DNA of 21,902 nt, from IMG/VR virus record IMGVR_UViG_3300008113_005650, positions 1-21,902 of that record. One strand, written 5' to 3'. The position numbers and the translations under genes are program-made. The notes under the pieces are model-generated. The model worked only from the letters and a program-made list of their open reading frames with translations. It did no database searches and was not told where the DNA came from. Below, in pieces: positions 1 through 6,521 of this stretch; within the stretch, counting starts at the first letter, position 1, and every line of letters starts with the position of its first letter. This stretch comes from a virus.

Positions 1-100
1 TTGTTGACACTCCACACGTTCTAACAGGCACGTTATTTTGAAATAACTGTTTGTTGAACTCTTTACCAATATAACCGGACGCACCTAATAATAAAATCAT
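1..100 (-). CDS. NAD(P)-dependent nucleotide-sugar reductase/epimerase, N-terminus only (RmlD-like)
   Basis: Only the first 33 codons are inside the window; the gene runs off the low-coordinate end. The start ATG at 100-98 begins MILLLGASGYIGKEF, a Rossmann-fold dinucleotide-binding loop (GxxGxxG at residues 6-12) placed at the extreme N-terminus, as in RmlD-type dTDP-sugar reductases and extended short-chain dehydrogenases. The gene lies 15 bases after the stop of the rmlA remnant, which suggests one dTDP-sugar unit. RmlD makes dTDP-rhamnose from dTDP-4-keto-rhamnose, but the substrate cannot be read from this fragment; an epimerase or dehydratase is equally possible. The fold is fairly certain, the exact enzyme is not. 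Confidence 0.6.
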   Translation of the reverse strand, partial: MILLLGASGYIGKEFNKQLFQNNVPVRTCGVST

Positions 101-115
101 AACCGGTAATATATA

Positions 116-786
116 TCAAATGATCGATTCCAAATAATTTCTATATTCGGATTTCGGTGTTTTTTCAATTATATTCTTGTATTGATCCAATCGTATAAAT
201 CCATTATTCAAACAATCTTCTTCAATACACGCAATTTTGATACCTTGACGTTCCTGAATAGTTTGTACATAACTACTAGCTTGTGCCAATGTTGTGGGTG
301 TACCAGCGTCCAACCATACAGATCCTCGTTTCATTAACGTAGCATACAACTCATTTCTTTCAAGATATACCTTGTTAACGTCGGTGATTTCCAATTCCCC
401 TCTAGCCGAAGGTTTCAACTTCTTGGCTATACCAATCACCGTATTGTCATAAAAATACAACCCCGGAACCGCGTATTTACTCTTAGGCACTTCGGGTTTC
501 TCTTCTATGGACTTTACCCTTCCATCATAAGAAAACTCAACCACGCCATAATCCCGTGGGTTTGTGACGGGATACGCAATTTTCCATTTCCAAACAACGC
601 TTTATACTCTGTGATCCATTTGGGTGTTGATATGATCATGATTTCACGTATCCCTTTGTTAATCAACGTTGACAAGGGATAATAAATCATAGGTTTATCA
701 AATACAGGCAATAACTGTTTGTTACTCGCACATGTAAGTGGATACAACCTACTCCCGGTACCTCCAGATAAAATAATACCTTTCAT
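116..786 (-). pseudogene. rmlA: Glucose-1-phosphate thymidylyltransferase (RmlA), internally deleted and frameshifted
   Basis: RmlA joins dTTP and glucose-1-phosphate to give dTDP-glucose, the first step of dTDP-rhamnose synthesis. The 5' part, from ATG at 786 to about 580, encodes the nucleotide-binding N-terminus ([37 protein letters not shown]) and reads to a stop at 514. The 3' part, in another frame, contains [31 protein letters not shown] and KPSARGELEITDVN, and ends at 116. By comparison with E. coli RmlA (about 290 aa), roughly 63 residues are missing between LFGNGK and the AYPV segment, near bases 575-590. The lost part would hold the GLAQAF and metal-binding LGDN motifs, so no active enzyme can be made from this sequence. 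The GTG at 544 is an internal codon, not a convincing start. ATG overlaps the stop of the dNMP kinase gene (ATGA). It may be a true deletion or an assembly error. Confidence 0.85.
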
Positions 787-1448
787 TTTTTGAACAGTGT
801 TTCGTAAATAGGAGATACAATCTTGTTTAGATTTTCATCATTCACAATATCTTGGTATGTTTTTCCGTCTGACTTGATATGTTCCCATTCAACAATAAAA
901 TCGGATTCGGCTTTAACCTTGGGATCGTTCCAACGTTCATGGTCATTCGCTGGTTCTGTCCAAATTTTCTGAGTTGTATTGGCAATATCACTACGAATAC
1001 GTCGGCCATCAGTAGGGAAACCATAAGTATACTTAGAAACGTGAATCAAATGACCATGTAAATCATTGTAAATCCAAAACACTTCATCTTTCGGGTAAAA
1101 GTTATAACGAATATCAGTTATAAAAATTACATCCGAAGTATCCTTTTCCAAATCAAGTTGTAGCTTCTCAGTCCAATAACGTCCTTGGGTTTGTTTACGT
1201 TTTACATCTCCATACCACACAAGCATTTCTCTAAATACTTTTTTGTCTTCTGTATTTTCTGTAAAAACATCCAATCCTAACTTGTCTTGTACAAATTCTT
1301 TACAATCATTCTTGAGATAATATGCCAACGCATAAGAACTACATGATAGTCCATATGTTTCAGTGACAATTTTCTTCGAAATGTCGCAAAACAAGTTTTT
1401 ACCACTTCTTGCAACACCAGATATTCCAATATAAACTTTTTTACTCAT
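783..1448 (-). CDS. Deoxynucleoside monophosphate kinase, T4 gp1-like
   Basis: A 221-residue P-loop protein. Residues 11-18 read GVARSGKN, close to the T4 gp1 loop GVKRSGKD; both have an acidic or amide residue where Walker A usually has Ser/Thr. Further family-like features are the Arg/Trp-rich stretch around residues 72-98 ([20 protein letters not shown]) and the predicted strand [11 protein letters not shown], which would hold the acceptor-site Asp/Arg. Enzymes of this family phosphorylate dNMPs, including modified ones, to dNDPs and so feed phage DNA synthesis together with NrdA/NrdB encoded further along. The start ATG at 1448 overlaps the end of the gp62-like gene by 8 bases, and its stop overlaps the rmlA start, so it sits in a translationally coupled run. 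Another P-loop nucleotide kinase is the main alternative. Confidence 0.7.
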   Translation of the reverse strand: MSKKVYIGISGVARSGKNLFCDISKKIVTETYGLSCSSYALAYYLKNDCKEFVQDKLGLDVFTENTEDKKVFREMLVWYGDVKRKQTQGRYWTEKLQLDLEKDTSDVIFITDIRYNFYPKDEVFWIYNDLHGHLIHVSKYTYGFPTDGRRIRSDIANTTQKIWTEPANDHERWNDPKVKAESDFIVEWEHIKSDGKTYQDIVNDENLNKIVSPIYETLFKK

Positions 1449-1959
1449 TTGTCATCAATCCTTCTACTTCTTCCTCAGTCAAACCATACGCTTTACATAT
1501 ATTGATCATTTCGGTCAAACCACTATCTGTTTGACTTAAAATTTCGGCATATTCTTCTGCCTCTGACGAAGAACATTCATACCATTGTGCCAACATCTGA
1601 TAAAACTCAAGTGAGTATTTAGTCTTGGCTGGTTTGATATAAGGATGAAAATATTTAGTACGAGGTACAGTTGCAATCAACACCTGATAAAAGTTCTCAG
1701 ATGGCATACCGTCTTGATACTTTCCAATATAAGATAGTGAATCAAGAGCGTTACGATCCATCGATAAAAACTTCATCAACATCACGTGAGCAAAACTCTT
1801 TTTATCAGCGTCACTCAGTGTTGAAAAATACTTGGGGTTTTGAACATTACGTATGTGGTTAACATGATCAAACAACCCCAAGGCTTTAACAGTAGGTGTA
1901 CTACTCTCTTCGGCTGTTGTTTTTTTGGATTTCTTTGTTGATGCTTTTCTTGTCGCCAT
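1441..1959 (-). CDS. Sliding-clamp loader small subunit, T4 gp62-like
   Basis: 172 aa. The first 20 or so residues are Lys/Ser/Thr-rich and probably disordered (ATRKASTKKSKKTT). The body resembles T4 gp62: an LSYIG segment followed by SENFYQVLIATVPRTKYFHPY (residues 76-107), comparable to the gp62 stretch [25 protein letters not shown], then a helical part with LAQWYECSSSEAEEYAEIL like the gp62 AKRYQVNTNDAINYKSIL region. In T4, one gp62 and four gp44 subunits load the gp45 clamp. The gp44 gene, normally adjacent, is not in this window. The start lies inside the preceding membrane-protein gene (59-base overlap), and the end overlaps the dNMP kinase start. The assignment rests on a remembered alignment of a weakly conserved family. 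Confidence 0.65.
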   Translation of the reverse strand: MATRKASTKKSKKTTAEESSTPTVKALGLFDHVNHIRNVQNPKYFSTLSDADKKSFAHVMLMKFLSMDRNALDSLSYIGKYQDGMPSENFYQVLIATVPRTKYFHPYIKPAKTKYSLEFYQMLAQWYECSSSEAEEYAEILSQTDSGLTEMINICKAYGLTEEEVEGLMTNE

Positions 1960-2203
1960 GATTTATATTTCTTAACAGTTTAAGATCAGAAGATAACACC
2001 TTTTGGTTGTTTAGTAAAGTTGTTATAAGTCTGTTCATGTCATCATTATTTTCATCAATAACTTGTTTGTTGATAAGTAACATCTTGTGAACCTGATATA
2101 AATAAAATACCACTAGGACGAATCCCAGTGGTATTAGTACTTCAAACTTATAGGTTAACAAAGATAATACTACCATTATGGTTAGTATAGTCTTTTTAAG
2201 CAT
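1901..2203 (-). CDS. Small membrane protein, function unknown
   Basis: 100 aa with two hydrophobic stretches, residues about 3-17 (KKTILTIMVVLSLLT) and 22-39 (VLIPLGFVLVVFYLYQVH), followed by a polar, probably helical tail with spaced Leu/Ile (NRLITTLLNNQKVLSSDLKLLRNI) and a basic end. This suggests an inner-membrane hairpin with a cytoplasmic coiled-coil tail. The ATG at 2203 overlaps the stop of the 49-aa gene upstream by 8 bases, a typical coupled arrangement that supports the start. The 3' end overlaps the gp62-like gene by 59 bases in another frame; most of this protein lies outside the overlap, so both can be real. No family recognised. Confidence 0.6.
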   Translation of the reverse strand: MLKKTILTIMVVLSLLTYKFEVLIPLGFVLVVFYLYQVHKMLLINKQVIDENNDDMNRLITTLLNNQKVLSSDLKLLRNINHGDKKSINKEIQKNNSRRE

Positions 2204-2345
2204 ATTCTTCTTCGTCTCTTCCGAATGGTCGATTCTTATCGAATTTTCCTGGCTTGGACTTGTTCTTACTCAGACTTTGTTCAAACCTACGATTCCTTTT
2301 CTTGCGTTCAAAAGAATCCGAATTCTTTCTATAAGTCTTTCCCAT
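2196..2345 (-). CDS. Very basic 49-aa protein, function unknown
   Basis: Starting at ATG 2345 the product is MGKTYRKNSDSFERKKRNRR followed by FEQSLSKNKSKPGKFDKNRP and an acidic end (GRDEEEYA). It is dominated by Lys/Arg/Asn and likely disordered; a nucleic-acid-binding role is a guess from charge alone. The frame stays open upstream to 2531, but that extension is antisense-free shadow of the KP-rich gene in another frame and its translation looks non-biological, so the internal ATG is preferred. The gene sits 22 bases after the KP-rich gene and its stop overlaps the start of the membrane protein (ATGCTTAA), which supports it being translated. Confidence 0.55.
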   Translation of the reverse strand: MGKTYRKNSDSFERKKRNRRFEQSLSKNKSKPGKFDKNRPFGRDEEEYA

Positions 2346-2367
2346 ATCTCTGTCTATGTTAGTAGTT

Positions 2368-2652
2368 TTACTTGGTCTTAACCGGCTTAGCAGGCTTAGC
2401 AGGCTTTGTCGGCTTGGCAGCCTTAATCGCCGTACGGGTACGAACTCCAGCAAGAGCCTTACTCGTATCGAGGACATTACGAAGAGCACGAATCTGACGA
2501 CCGTTGAGGTCAAGTCGGGTCTTGCCGACATGAAGGGTCAAACGGGTCGCTCGATGAGCGCCATTGGTTGGTCCCGCAATATAAGTATTGATTGCGGCGT
2601 TCTTACGTTGAACAAAATACGTCTTACGACGTGCGTCATTAATAATCTTCAT
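2368..2652 (-). CDS. Small basic protein with Lys-Pro-Ala tail, probable nucleic-acid binder
   Basis: 94 aa. Residues 1-68 look like a compact domain (MKIINDARRKTYFVQ, then THLxV-type strands and LDLNGRQIRALRNVL). Residues 74-94 are an H1-histone-like tail with repeated KPTKPAKPAKP, encoded by short tandem repeats of a 9-base unit of the GCTAAGCCT type. The coding region is visibly richer in G and C than its neighbours. A good promoter lies 60-90 bases upstream (TTGACA, 16 bases, TATGAT), so it seems to begin its own transcription unit. The ribosome site is weak (ATAAAGTT before ATG). No family recognised; DNA or RNA binding is inferred only from the charge and the KPA tail. Confidence 0.65.
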   Translation of the reverse strand: MKIINDARRKTYFVQRKNAAINTYIAGPTNGAHRATRLTLHVGKTRLDLNGRQIRALRNVLDTSKALAGVRTRTAIKAAKPTKPAKPAKPVKTK

Positions 2653-2713
2653 AACTTTATTATATTTAGTATTTTAGTTTTTTATTTTGTTAGTTTTGTA
2701 ACTAACGTCTCCT

Positions 2714-2741
2714 ATCATATCATACATACTCAGGATGTCAA
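2714..2741 (-). promoter_or_regulatory. Sigma70-like promoter before the KP-rich gene
   Basis: On the minus strand, TTGACA (2741-2736) and TATGAT (2719-2714) are separated by 16 bases. The -35 box is a perfect consensus and the -10 box matches 5 of 6. It lies in the 102-base gap between the UVDE gene and the KP-rich gene, pointing at the latter. Confidence 0.6.
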
Positions 2742-2754
2742 CAGAATTGTTTTT

Positions 2755-3681
2755 TTATTTCAACTCAGATTGAAATTTTTCAATGGCGTAATCTTTGGCT
2801 TTAAACTCCATCTCCAAATCCAAATTGCCATCATACGTGGCATATTCCACTGGAATATCCCTAACATATTGTCCATGTGACCGAGGATTCTTTTCAGAAG
2901 GATCGTTATCGCTAAAGTGAAACAATGGAATGTACGTAGACCACGTAGTTGTAGCCATTTTCAACGCTTCAGTAGCAGTTTGACGACCCGGATTACACCG
3001 AAAATGAAGATTGTCGTAAGTAATTGGAATACCAGTCTGTTGATAAATGTGTTCATACAACTGTTCCACATTCCAACTGTTAGGCTTGTCTTCGTTCTCC
3101 AAAACCAGTCTACGCTTCACCGACACAGAAAGATCGTTGTATACGTCAATAAAACGTTTTGCGATGTCTTTTAGATCAGCACCTTTGAAACAATTCATAT
3201 GAATGTTGATGGGAGCCTCATATGATTGAGGAAGACCCAAATAATCCATCATTTTTCCATGAGATTCCAATTCGATGACAGACTTTTGAGCCACAGCAGG
3301 ATTTGCGCTGGCAGGAACCACAAATTGGTCAGGATGCGTTGAACAACGAATGTTGTGTTGTTTGATCACTGACGCACACAAATCAAACTCTTGTTTGATT
3401 TTGTCAAAGTTGTAGGTAGTTTCAATTGAAAGATTGGCTTCAGGAAGAGTTTCCAGAGGCATCAAACCGCTACTGACACGGTAATTCCACTTACGAGTTG
3501 CGCAAAACTCAAGGGTCTTACGAGTTACAAATACGTTGTTGAGAGTACGATCTGCAACAATACGTTCAGCGTTGACACGTTCCAACTGAAGAAACCGTGT
3601 TTTGGTCATGGTAGACGCTTGAATACCCTGATCTTGGAGTTGAAGAGAAATACAACACAGACTATAACGATGATTACGCAT
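2755..3681 (-). CDS. UV damage endonuclease (UVDE/UvsE family)
   Basis: 308 aa, TIM-barrel DNA repair enzyme of the UVDE family, which nicks DNA 5' of UV photoproducts and other lesions. The family signatures occur in order: N-terminal YSLCCISLQL (6-15), YRVSSGLMPLE (68-77), THPDQFVVPAS (115-125), NIHMNCFKG (159-167), RLVLENEDK (191-199), ITYDNLHFRCNPG (220-232), FHFSDNDP (254-261), RSHGQYV (267-273) and DLEMEFKAKD (288-297). Most metal ligands (His, Glu, Asp) are present. The position two before His255 is Leu where I recall a modified Lys in the Thermus enzyme; an alignment is needed. An in-frame stop lies four codons upstream, so ATG 3681 is the first start. A perfect 7-bp hairpin ends 5 bases before it and may limit translation. 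Confidence 0.85.
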   Translation of the reverse strand: MRNHRYSLCCISLQLQDQGIQASTMTKTRFLQLERVNAERIVADRTLNNVFVTRKTLEFCATRKWNYRVSSGLMPLETLPEANLSIETTYNFDKIKQEFDLCASVIKQHNIRCSTHPDQFVVPASANPAVAQKSVIELESHGKMMDYLGLPQSYEAPINIHMNCFKGADLKDIAKRFIDVYNDLSVSVKRRLVLENEDKPNSWNVEQLYEHIYQQTGIPITYDNLHFRCNPGRQTATEALKMATTTWSTYIPLFHFSDNDPSEKNPRSHGQYVRDIPVEYATYDGNLDLEMEFKAKDYAIEKFQSELK

Positions 3682-3686
3682 GAGAT

Positions 3687-3709
3687 GACGGTATCATAAA
3701 AATACCGTC
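3687..3709 (-). promoter_or_regulatory. RNA hairpin directly upstream of the UVDE start codon
   Basis: The minus-strand transcript can form a perfect 7-bp stem GACGGTA/TACCGTC with a 9-base loop (TTTTTATGA). The 3' arm ends 5 bases before the UVDE ATG, and no Shine-Dalgarno sequence is visible nearby. No T-run follows the stem, so it is not a standard terminator; translational control or an RNA-processing or stability role is more likely. Confidence 0.45.
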
Positions 3710-3723
3710 GTGTACAGACTTTT

Positions 3724-3915
3724 TTAAGAATATGTGCTAAACTCACCACGTTTCCACTGAACACCGTCATACACGTAGATGTAGTTTTCACAAATGATGA
3801 TTTGACCAAATGTACCGGTGGTGCTTGAAGTAGGAGTGCATGAGCCAGAATCATTCACAATCAAAGTGGTGATTGTAGCTGTACTGGCACTTATTTCAGT
3901 ATACGTTGTTGACAT
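3724..3915 (-). CDS. Small virion-type protein, paralogue of the C-terminus of the next gene
   Basis: 63 aa from ATG 3915 (MSTTYTEISAS). A TTG two codons earlier (3921) is a possible but less likely start. The C-terminal 40 or so residues, TTLIV...GTFGQIIICENYIYVYDGVQWKR.EFSTYS, match the end of the upstream 202-aa protein almost motif for motif. The pattern FGQ-x-x-ICENY-[IL]-Y-[IV]-YDG-x-x-WKR resembles short end-domains seen in phage fibre, neck and decoration proteins, where a YLYIC-x5-WKR strand pair is common. Lying just 2 bases after the 202-aa gene, it is probably a tandem partial duplication of it. A virion role is inference. Confidence 0.6.
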   Translation of the reverse strand: MSTTYTEISASTATITTLIVNDSGSCTPTSSTTGTFGQIIICENYIYVYDGVQWKRGEFSTYS

Positions 3916-3917
3916 AA

Positions 3918-4526
3918 TCAATAATAAGTCGAAAGTTCAAAACGTTTCCATTTAGTACCATCGTAAATATACAGGTAATTTTCACATATACTCACTTGTC
4001 CAAATGAACCAGAGCCGGTCGGTGGACATGGCGTATTACTGTCAACAATTAACGTAGTTACTCGTAATGTACCAACAACAATATCACCATAATAAGTATA
4101 TGGAGATGGAGTAGGTGTAGGTGTAATATAACTGATAATTGGTGTTGTACATGGCGCAGCAGGTGTAATTTCACAAATTACACATATCTGACTGTTAACA
4201 CCTTTATTTTCCCATTTTGTGCCCGGACTGTTATCCTTTTTGACCCACGTTACATTCTTATTTACACCACTGTTTAATACCACAGAATAGTTATTACACA
4301 ACCTTTCAATGGTGTTATTGGTATAATTGATGACAGTAAAATCGGGATCGTTGGGATATTTGTACGAAAAGATATTACCACGCTTTTGAAGAATGGTACC
4401 AACAGGTCCAGTAAATAAACCGTTTGCGGAGTTATCCACGTATGATGGCGAAACTTGGGTTTTTCTCACCACCAACAAACGTTCTATAAACGTGTTAAAT
4501 CTGTTATAAGAAATAAAATCTAGCAC
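3918..4526 (-). CDS. Probable virion or fibre-associated protein with Pro/Thr linker
   Basis: 202 aa starting at GTG 4526. An AGGA box lies 6 bases upstream and an in-frame stop closely precedes, so GTG is the supported start. Residues 1-120 form a domain with many aromatic and Asn residues (KRGNIFSYKYPNDPDFTVINY, TWVKKDNSPGTKW) and a CVICE pair of cysteines. Then comes a TPTPTPSP linker near residue 136, followed by a C-terminal domain TTLIVDSN...GSFGQVSICENYLYIYDGTKWKRFE, shared with the next gene. The layout of a globular part, PT linker and small beta end-domain resembles phage structural accessories. No specific family recognised. A TATAAT-like box lies at 4553-4548 without a clear -35. 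Confidence 0.6.
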   Translation of the reverse strand: MLDFISYNRFNTFIERLLVVRKTQVSPSYVDNSANGLFTGPVGTILQKRGNIFSYKYPNDPDFTVINYTNNTIERLCNNYSVVLNSGVNKNVTWVKKDNSPGTKWENKGVNSQICVICEITPAAPCTTPIISYITPTPTPSPYTYYGDIVVGTLRVTTLIVDSNTPCPPTGSGSFGQVSICENYLYIYDGTKWKRFELSTYY

Positions 4527-4562
4527 AAAGAGTCCTATTTATTGTACATTATAAATATGAAC

Positions 4563-5753
4563 TCATCGGCCAACTTCTTTAAAAAACTTTTCCTTAGCGT
4601 CTTGATATGACAGGTCGATCATAGGACTATAATACAAAACGTCATTTTTAAGATTATTTTCCGATTTTAACTTCAAATAACGGTCTTTTGCCTTAGATTT
4701 CCACCAATTCATTATAACATTCGTGTCATCCACGAACAATTTTTTCATTACCAATCGATCTTCAGTAATCTCGTTCTTCAAGAACTCCTTGGTATTTTCA
4801 TAAAAACAACTATAATAAACACCTCTTTCATACCCATGAACGTAATCTTGAGTTTTAATCTTTAACTCTTGAAAGATCATACTCAATACACGTTGTTTAG
4901 CGCCAGTTACAGGTCCAGAGACATCATCCTTTTGAGTCATCTTTTTGATGTATTCATTAGATTTATTCTCCTTGATCCAATCGTGCCAAATTTGATAGAA
5001 GGTGTCATCTGGCTTAATAGGGATCTTACCAGCGCTGGTTCCACATTTGTGCCACCACTTCAAACTGTTGTACATACTGTAACTACCATATAGACTGGTT
5101 GTCGTCATACCTACCAAAGTTTGTCCGTACAACTTCTTCCATACATCACGTACTGCAGAAGATGTAACCAAACACGCTATCAACTTACCACCAAGAAAGT
5201 TATATCCAAAAGGTTGAGTTGACATAATACAACTTCCAATTGCACTATGAACCAGTTTACCATCTTCCAACTTGTTCTTGGGTGTCCATCCTAGATAAAC
5301 ATCTCTATCCTGAATCGTAATAACGTCACTTGATACAGATACCGCTCCCAGATACTTGGGATTATCCTCGTTACCATCAGTAATAAGAAACTTTAGAAAC
5401 CTACCCGGAGTTTGACTAAACTCCATCGTATGACAAAACACACGCAACATCAACCAATCCAACTCTTGTTGTTCAGTTTCCACATGAACCATAGTTGGAT
5501 TCATTTTCTCCAATTGCTGCAACGTCAACTCTTCGTTGTTAAGATCCTTGGGTTTCCAAATCTTACAAAAGACATCATCAGACTTAGTTGCAAACTTACT
5601 ATATTCTTTTACTTCCTCCCACTTCTTATAGAACGTTGACTCTTCGACACTCATAGATTTCAAAAAGTTCATATTGTCTATGAACTTTCTTTTTTCTACT
5701 TCCTTATCGAATTTAAATACGTCTAAATCAAAAAATTGATGTTCTGTGTTCAT
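4563..5753 (-). CDS. DruA-like (DUF4338) protein
   Basis: 396 aa. The central part, residues about 115-245, follows the DUF4338/DruA pattern (Pfam family I recall as PF14236): KYLGAVSVSSDV, then RDVYLGW (150-156), a long stretch ending FLGGKLIACL (186-195), DVWKKLYGQTLVGMTTTSLYG (203-223) and YNSLKWWHKCGTSAGKIP (228-245). DruA is a component of the Druantia anti-phage system and related proteins occur in mobile elements and phages; its biochemical activity is not settled to my knowledge. The N-terminal 110 residues (VEESTFYKKWEEVKEY) and the C-terminal 150 are not recognised. The ATG overlaps the preceding stop by one base (TAATG), implying coupling to the 92-aa gene. The identification is by pattern from memory. 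Confidence 0.5.
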   Translation of the reverse strand: MNTEHQFFDLDVFKFDKEVEKRKFIDNMNFLKSMSVEESTFYKKWEEVKEYSKFATKSDDVFCKIWKPKDLNNEELTLQQLEKMNPTMVHVETEQQELDWLMLRVFCHTMEFSQTPGRFLKFLITDGNEDNPKYLGAVSVSSDVITIQDRDVYLGWTPKNKLEDGKLVHSAIGSCIMSTQPFGYNFLGGKLIACLVTSSAVRDVWKKLYGQTLVGMTTTSLYGSYSMYNSLKWWHKCGTSAGKIPIKPDDTFYQIWHDWIKENKSNEYIKKMTQKDDVSGPVTGAKQRVLSMIFQELKIKTQDYVHGYERGVYYSCFYENTKEFLKNEITEDRLVMKKLFVDDTNVIMNWWKSKAKDRYLKLKSENNLKNDVLYYSPMIDLSYQDAKEKFFKEVGR

Positions 5754-6031
5754 TAGGTTTTCTTCTTGTTTCTATCTTCAAAGTCTATAGTAGTACCACG
5801 CTTAAAGTCAAATACTATCTTAGATGACTCTATTTTTACATTTAGTAATTCAGAATAAGTTACTATTGGCAATTTGTCATTTTTATCTTTAGGAAGTTTT
5901 GTTACAGCCAATTTAACTTCACGTTCATTGCCAATAGAAAGAGGAGAGTCCAATTTTATTAGACTCTCCCCATCGTATAACAAATACGCATCTCCTTTTG
6001 CCAATTCAAAATAGTAATAGTGTTTTCTCAT
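5753..6031 (-). CDS. Small protein of unknown function, upstream partner of the DruA-like gene
   Basis: 92 aa, starting MRKHYYYFELAKGDAYLLYD, with alternating hydrophobic and charged residues that suggest a beta-rich fold (SLIKLDSPL, EVKLAVTKLP, VKIESSKIVFDFKRGTTIDFED) and a Lys-rich end. No cysteines, signal peptide or membrane segment. The stop shares a base with the start of the DruA-like gene, so the two are probably translated together. A hairpin covers its ribosome-binding region. No family recognised. Confidence 0.6.
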   Translation of the reverse strand: MRKHYYYFELAKGDAYLLYDGESLIKLDSPLSIGNEREVKLAVTKLPKDKNDKLPIVTYSELLNVKIESSKIVFDFKRGTTIDFEDRNKKKT

Positions 6032-6032
6032 A

Positions 6033-6054
6033 ATACCAAAGTTACCTTTGATAT
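6033..6054 (-). promoter_or_regulatory. GNRA-type hairpin covering the ribosome site of the 92-aa gene
   Basis: The minus-strand RNA reads AUAUCAAAG-GUAA-CUUUGGUAU: a 9-bp stem with one G-U pair and a GUAA tetraloop (GNRA class). It ends one base before the AUG at 6031 and contains the only AAGG Shine-Dalgarno-like run. There is no T-run after it, so translational control is more likely than termination. Confidence 0.45.
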
Positions 6055-6083
6055 ATATAGAAAGTGAACACCGTTACTTTATT

Positions 6084-6494
6084 TTAAACCGCAGAGACGG
6101 CAGTCTTGTCAGTCTGACTCACATGATCAACCACCTCTGAAACCTCCTCAGTAGCAGGAGACACACTCATGACATTCACAACGTGAGGAATGTTATCGTT
6201 GAGCGTAACGCCAGCTGCACGAGCAGATTCAATGGTTTCTTGAGACACCGGAGTGTTGGCAAAAACCAACTTAGGACGACCCTTGGAACCCTTAATGGTA
6301 CCCAGAGAAACCACCTGATTTGCCTCAATTGCATTCGTCAACCTAACCCGAAGCGTAATCAAAGCAGCAAAATGCTGATTCTGACTCCACAAACTGGTAA
6401 TGTTAGGATGTGATTCACTGGTCTCCATCGTGTAAAAGCCAGTTGGCCAATTCACGCTAAGTCCAGTCTTATTCTGTCGATTTGTCTTCTTCAT
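6084..6494 (-). CDS. Small protein with winged-helix-like pattern
   Basis: 136 aa. The stretch from about residue 17 to 80 (WPTGFYTMETSESHPNITSL, then TLRVRLTNAIEANQVVSLG, then KGSKGRPKLVFA) has the rhythm of a winged helix: a beginning strand, a helix-turn-helix with TLRVRL as recognition helix, and a basic wing ending GRP-x-x-V/Y-F. The remainder contains a Thr/Val/Glu-rich tail. It has a strong Shine-Dalgarno (AAAGGAAA, 8-9 bases before ATG 6494) and follows the HExxH-VWA gene after 27 bases, so it may belong to the same module. Regulator or DNA-binding adaptor is inferred from the pattern only. Confidence 0.45.
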   Translation of the reverse strand: MKKTNRQNKTGLSVNWPTGFYTMETSESHPNITSLWSQNQHFAALITLRVRLTNAIEANQVVSLGTIKGSKGRPKLVFANTPVSQETIESARAAGVTLNDNIPHVVNVMSVSPATEEVSEVVDHVSQTDKTAVSAV

Positions 6495-6521
6495 GTTATA
6501 TATTTCCTTTCTTGTTAATTG

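Noticed and set aside
116-544. A separate 142-aa gene starting at GTG 544
   Set aside because: The homology to RmlA ([11 protein letters not shown]) extends upstream of the GTG in the same frame, so this is the 3' part of a disrupted gene.
2346-2531. N-terminal extension of the 49-aa basic protein
   Set aside because: It runs in a different frame through the 94-aa gene and gives an Arg/Leu/Ser-rich translation typical of a shadow frame.
4550-4557. Exact T4 late-promoter box TATAAATA on the plus strand (also at 10680-10687 and 2097-2104)
   Set aside because: All three point away from the minus-strand genes and no plus-strand gene follows; such boxes are expected by chance in A/T-rich DNA.
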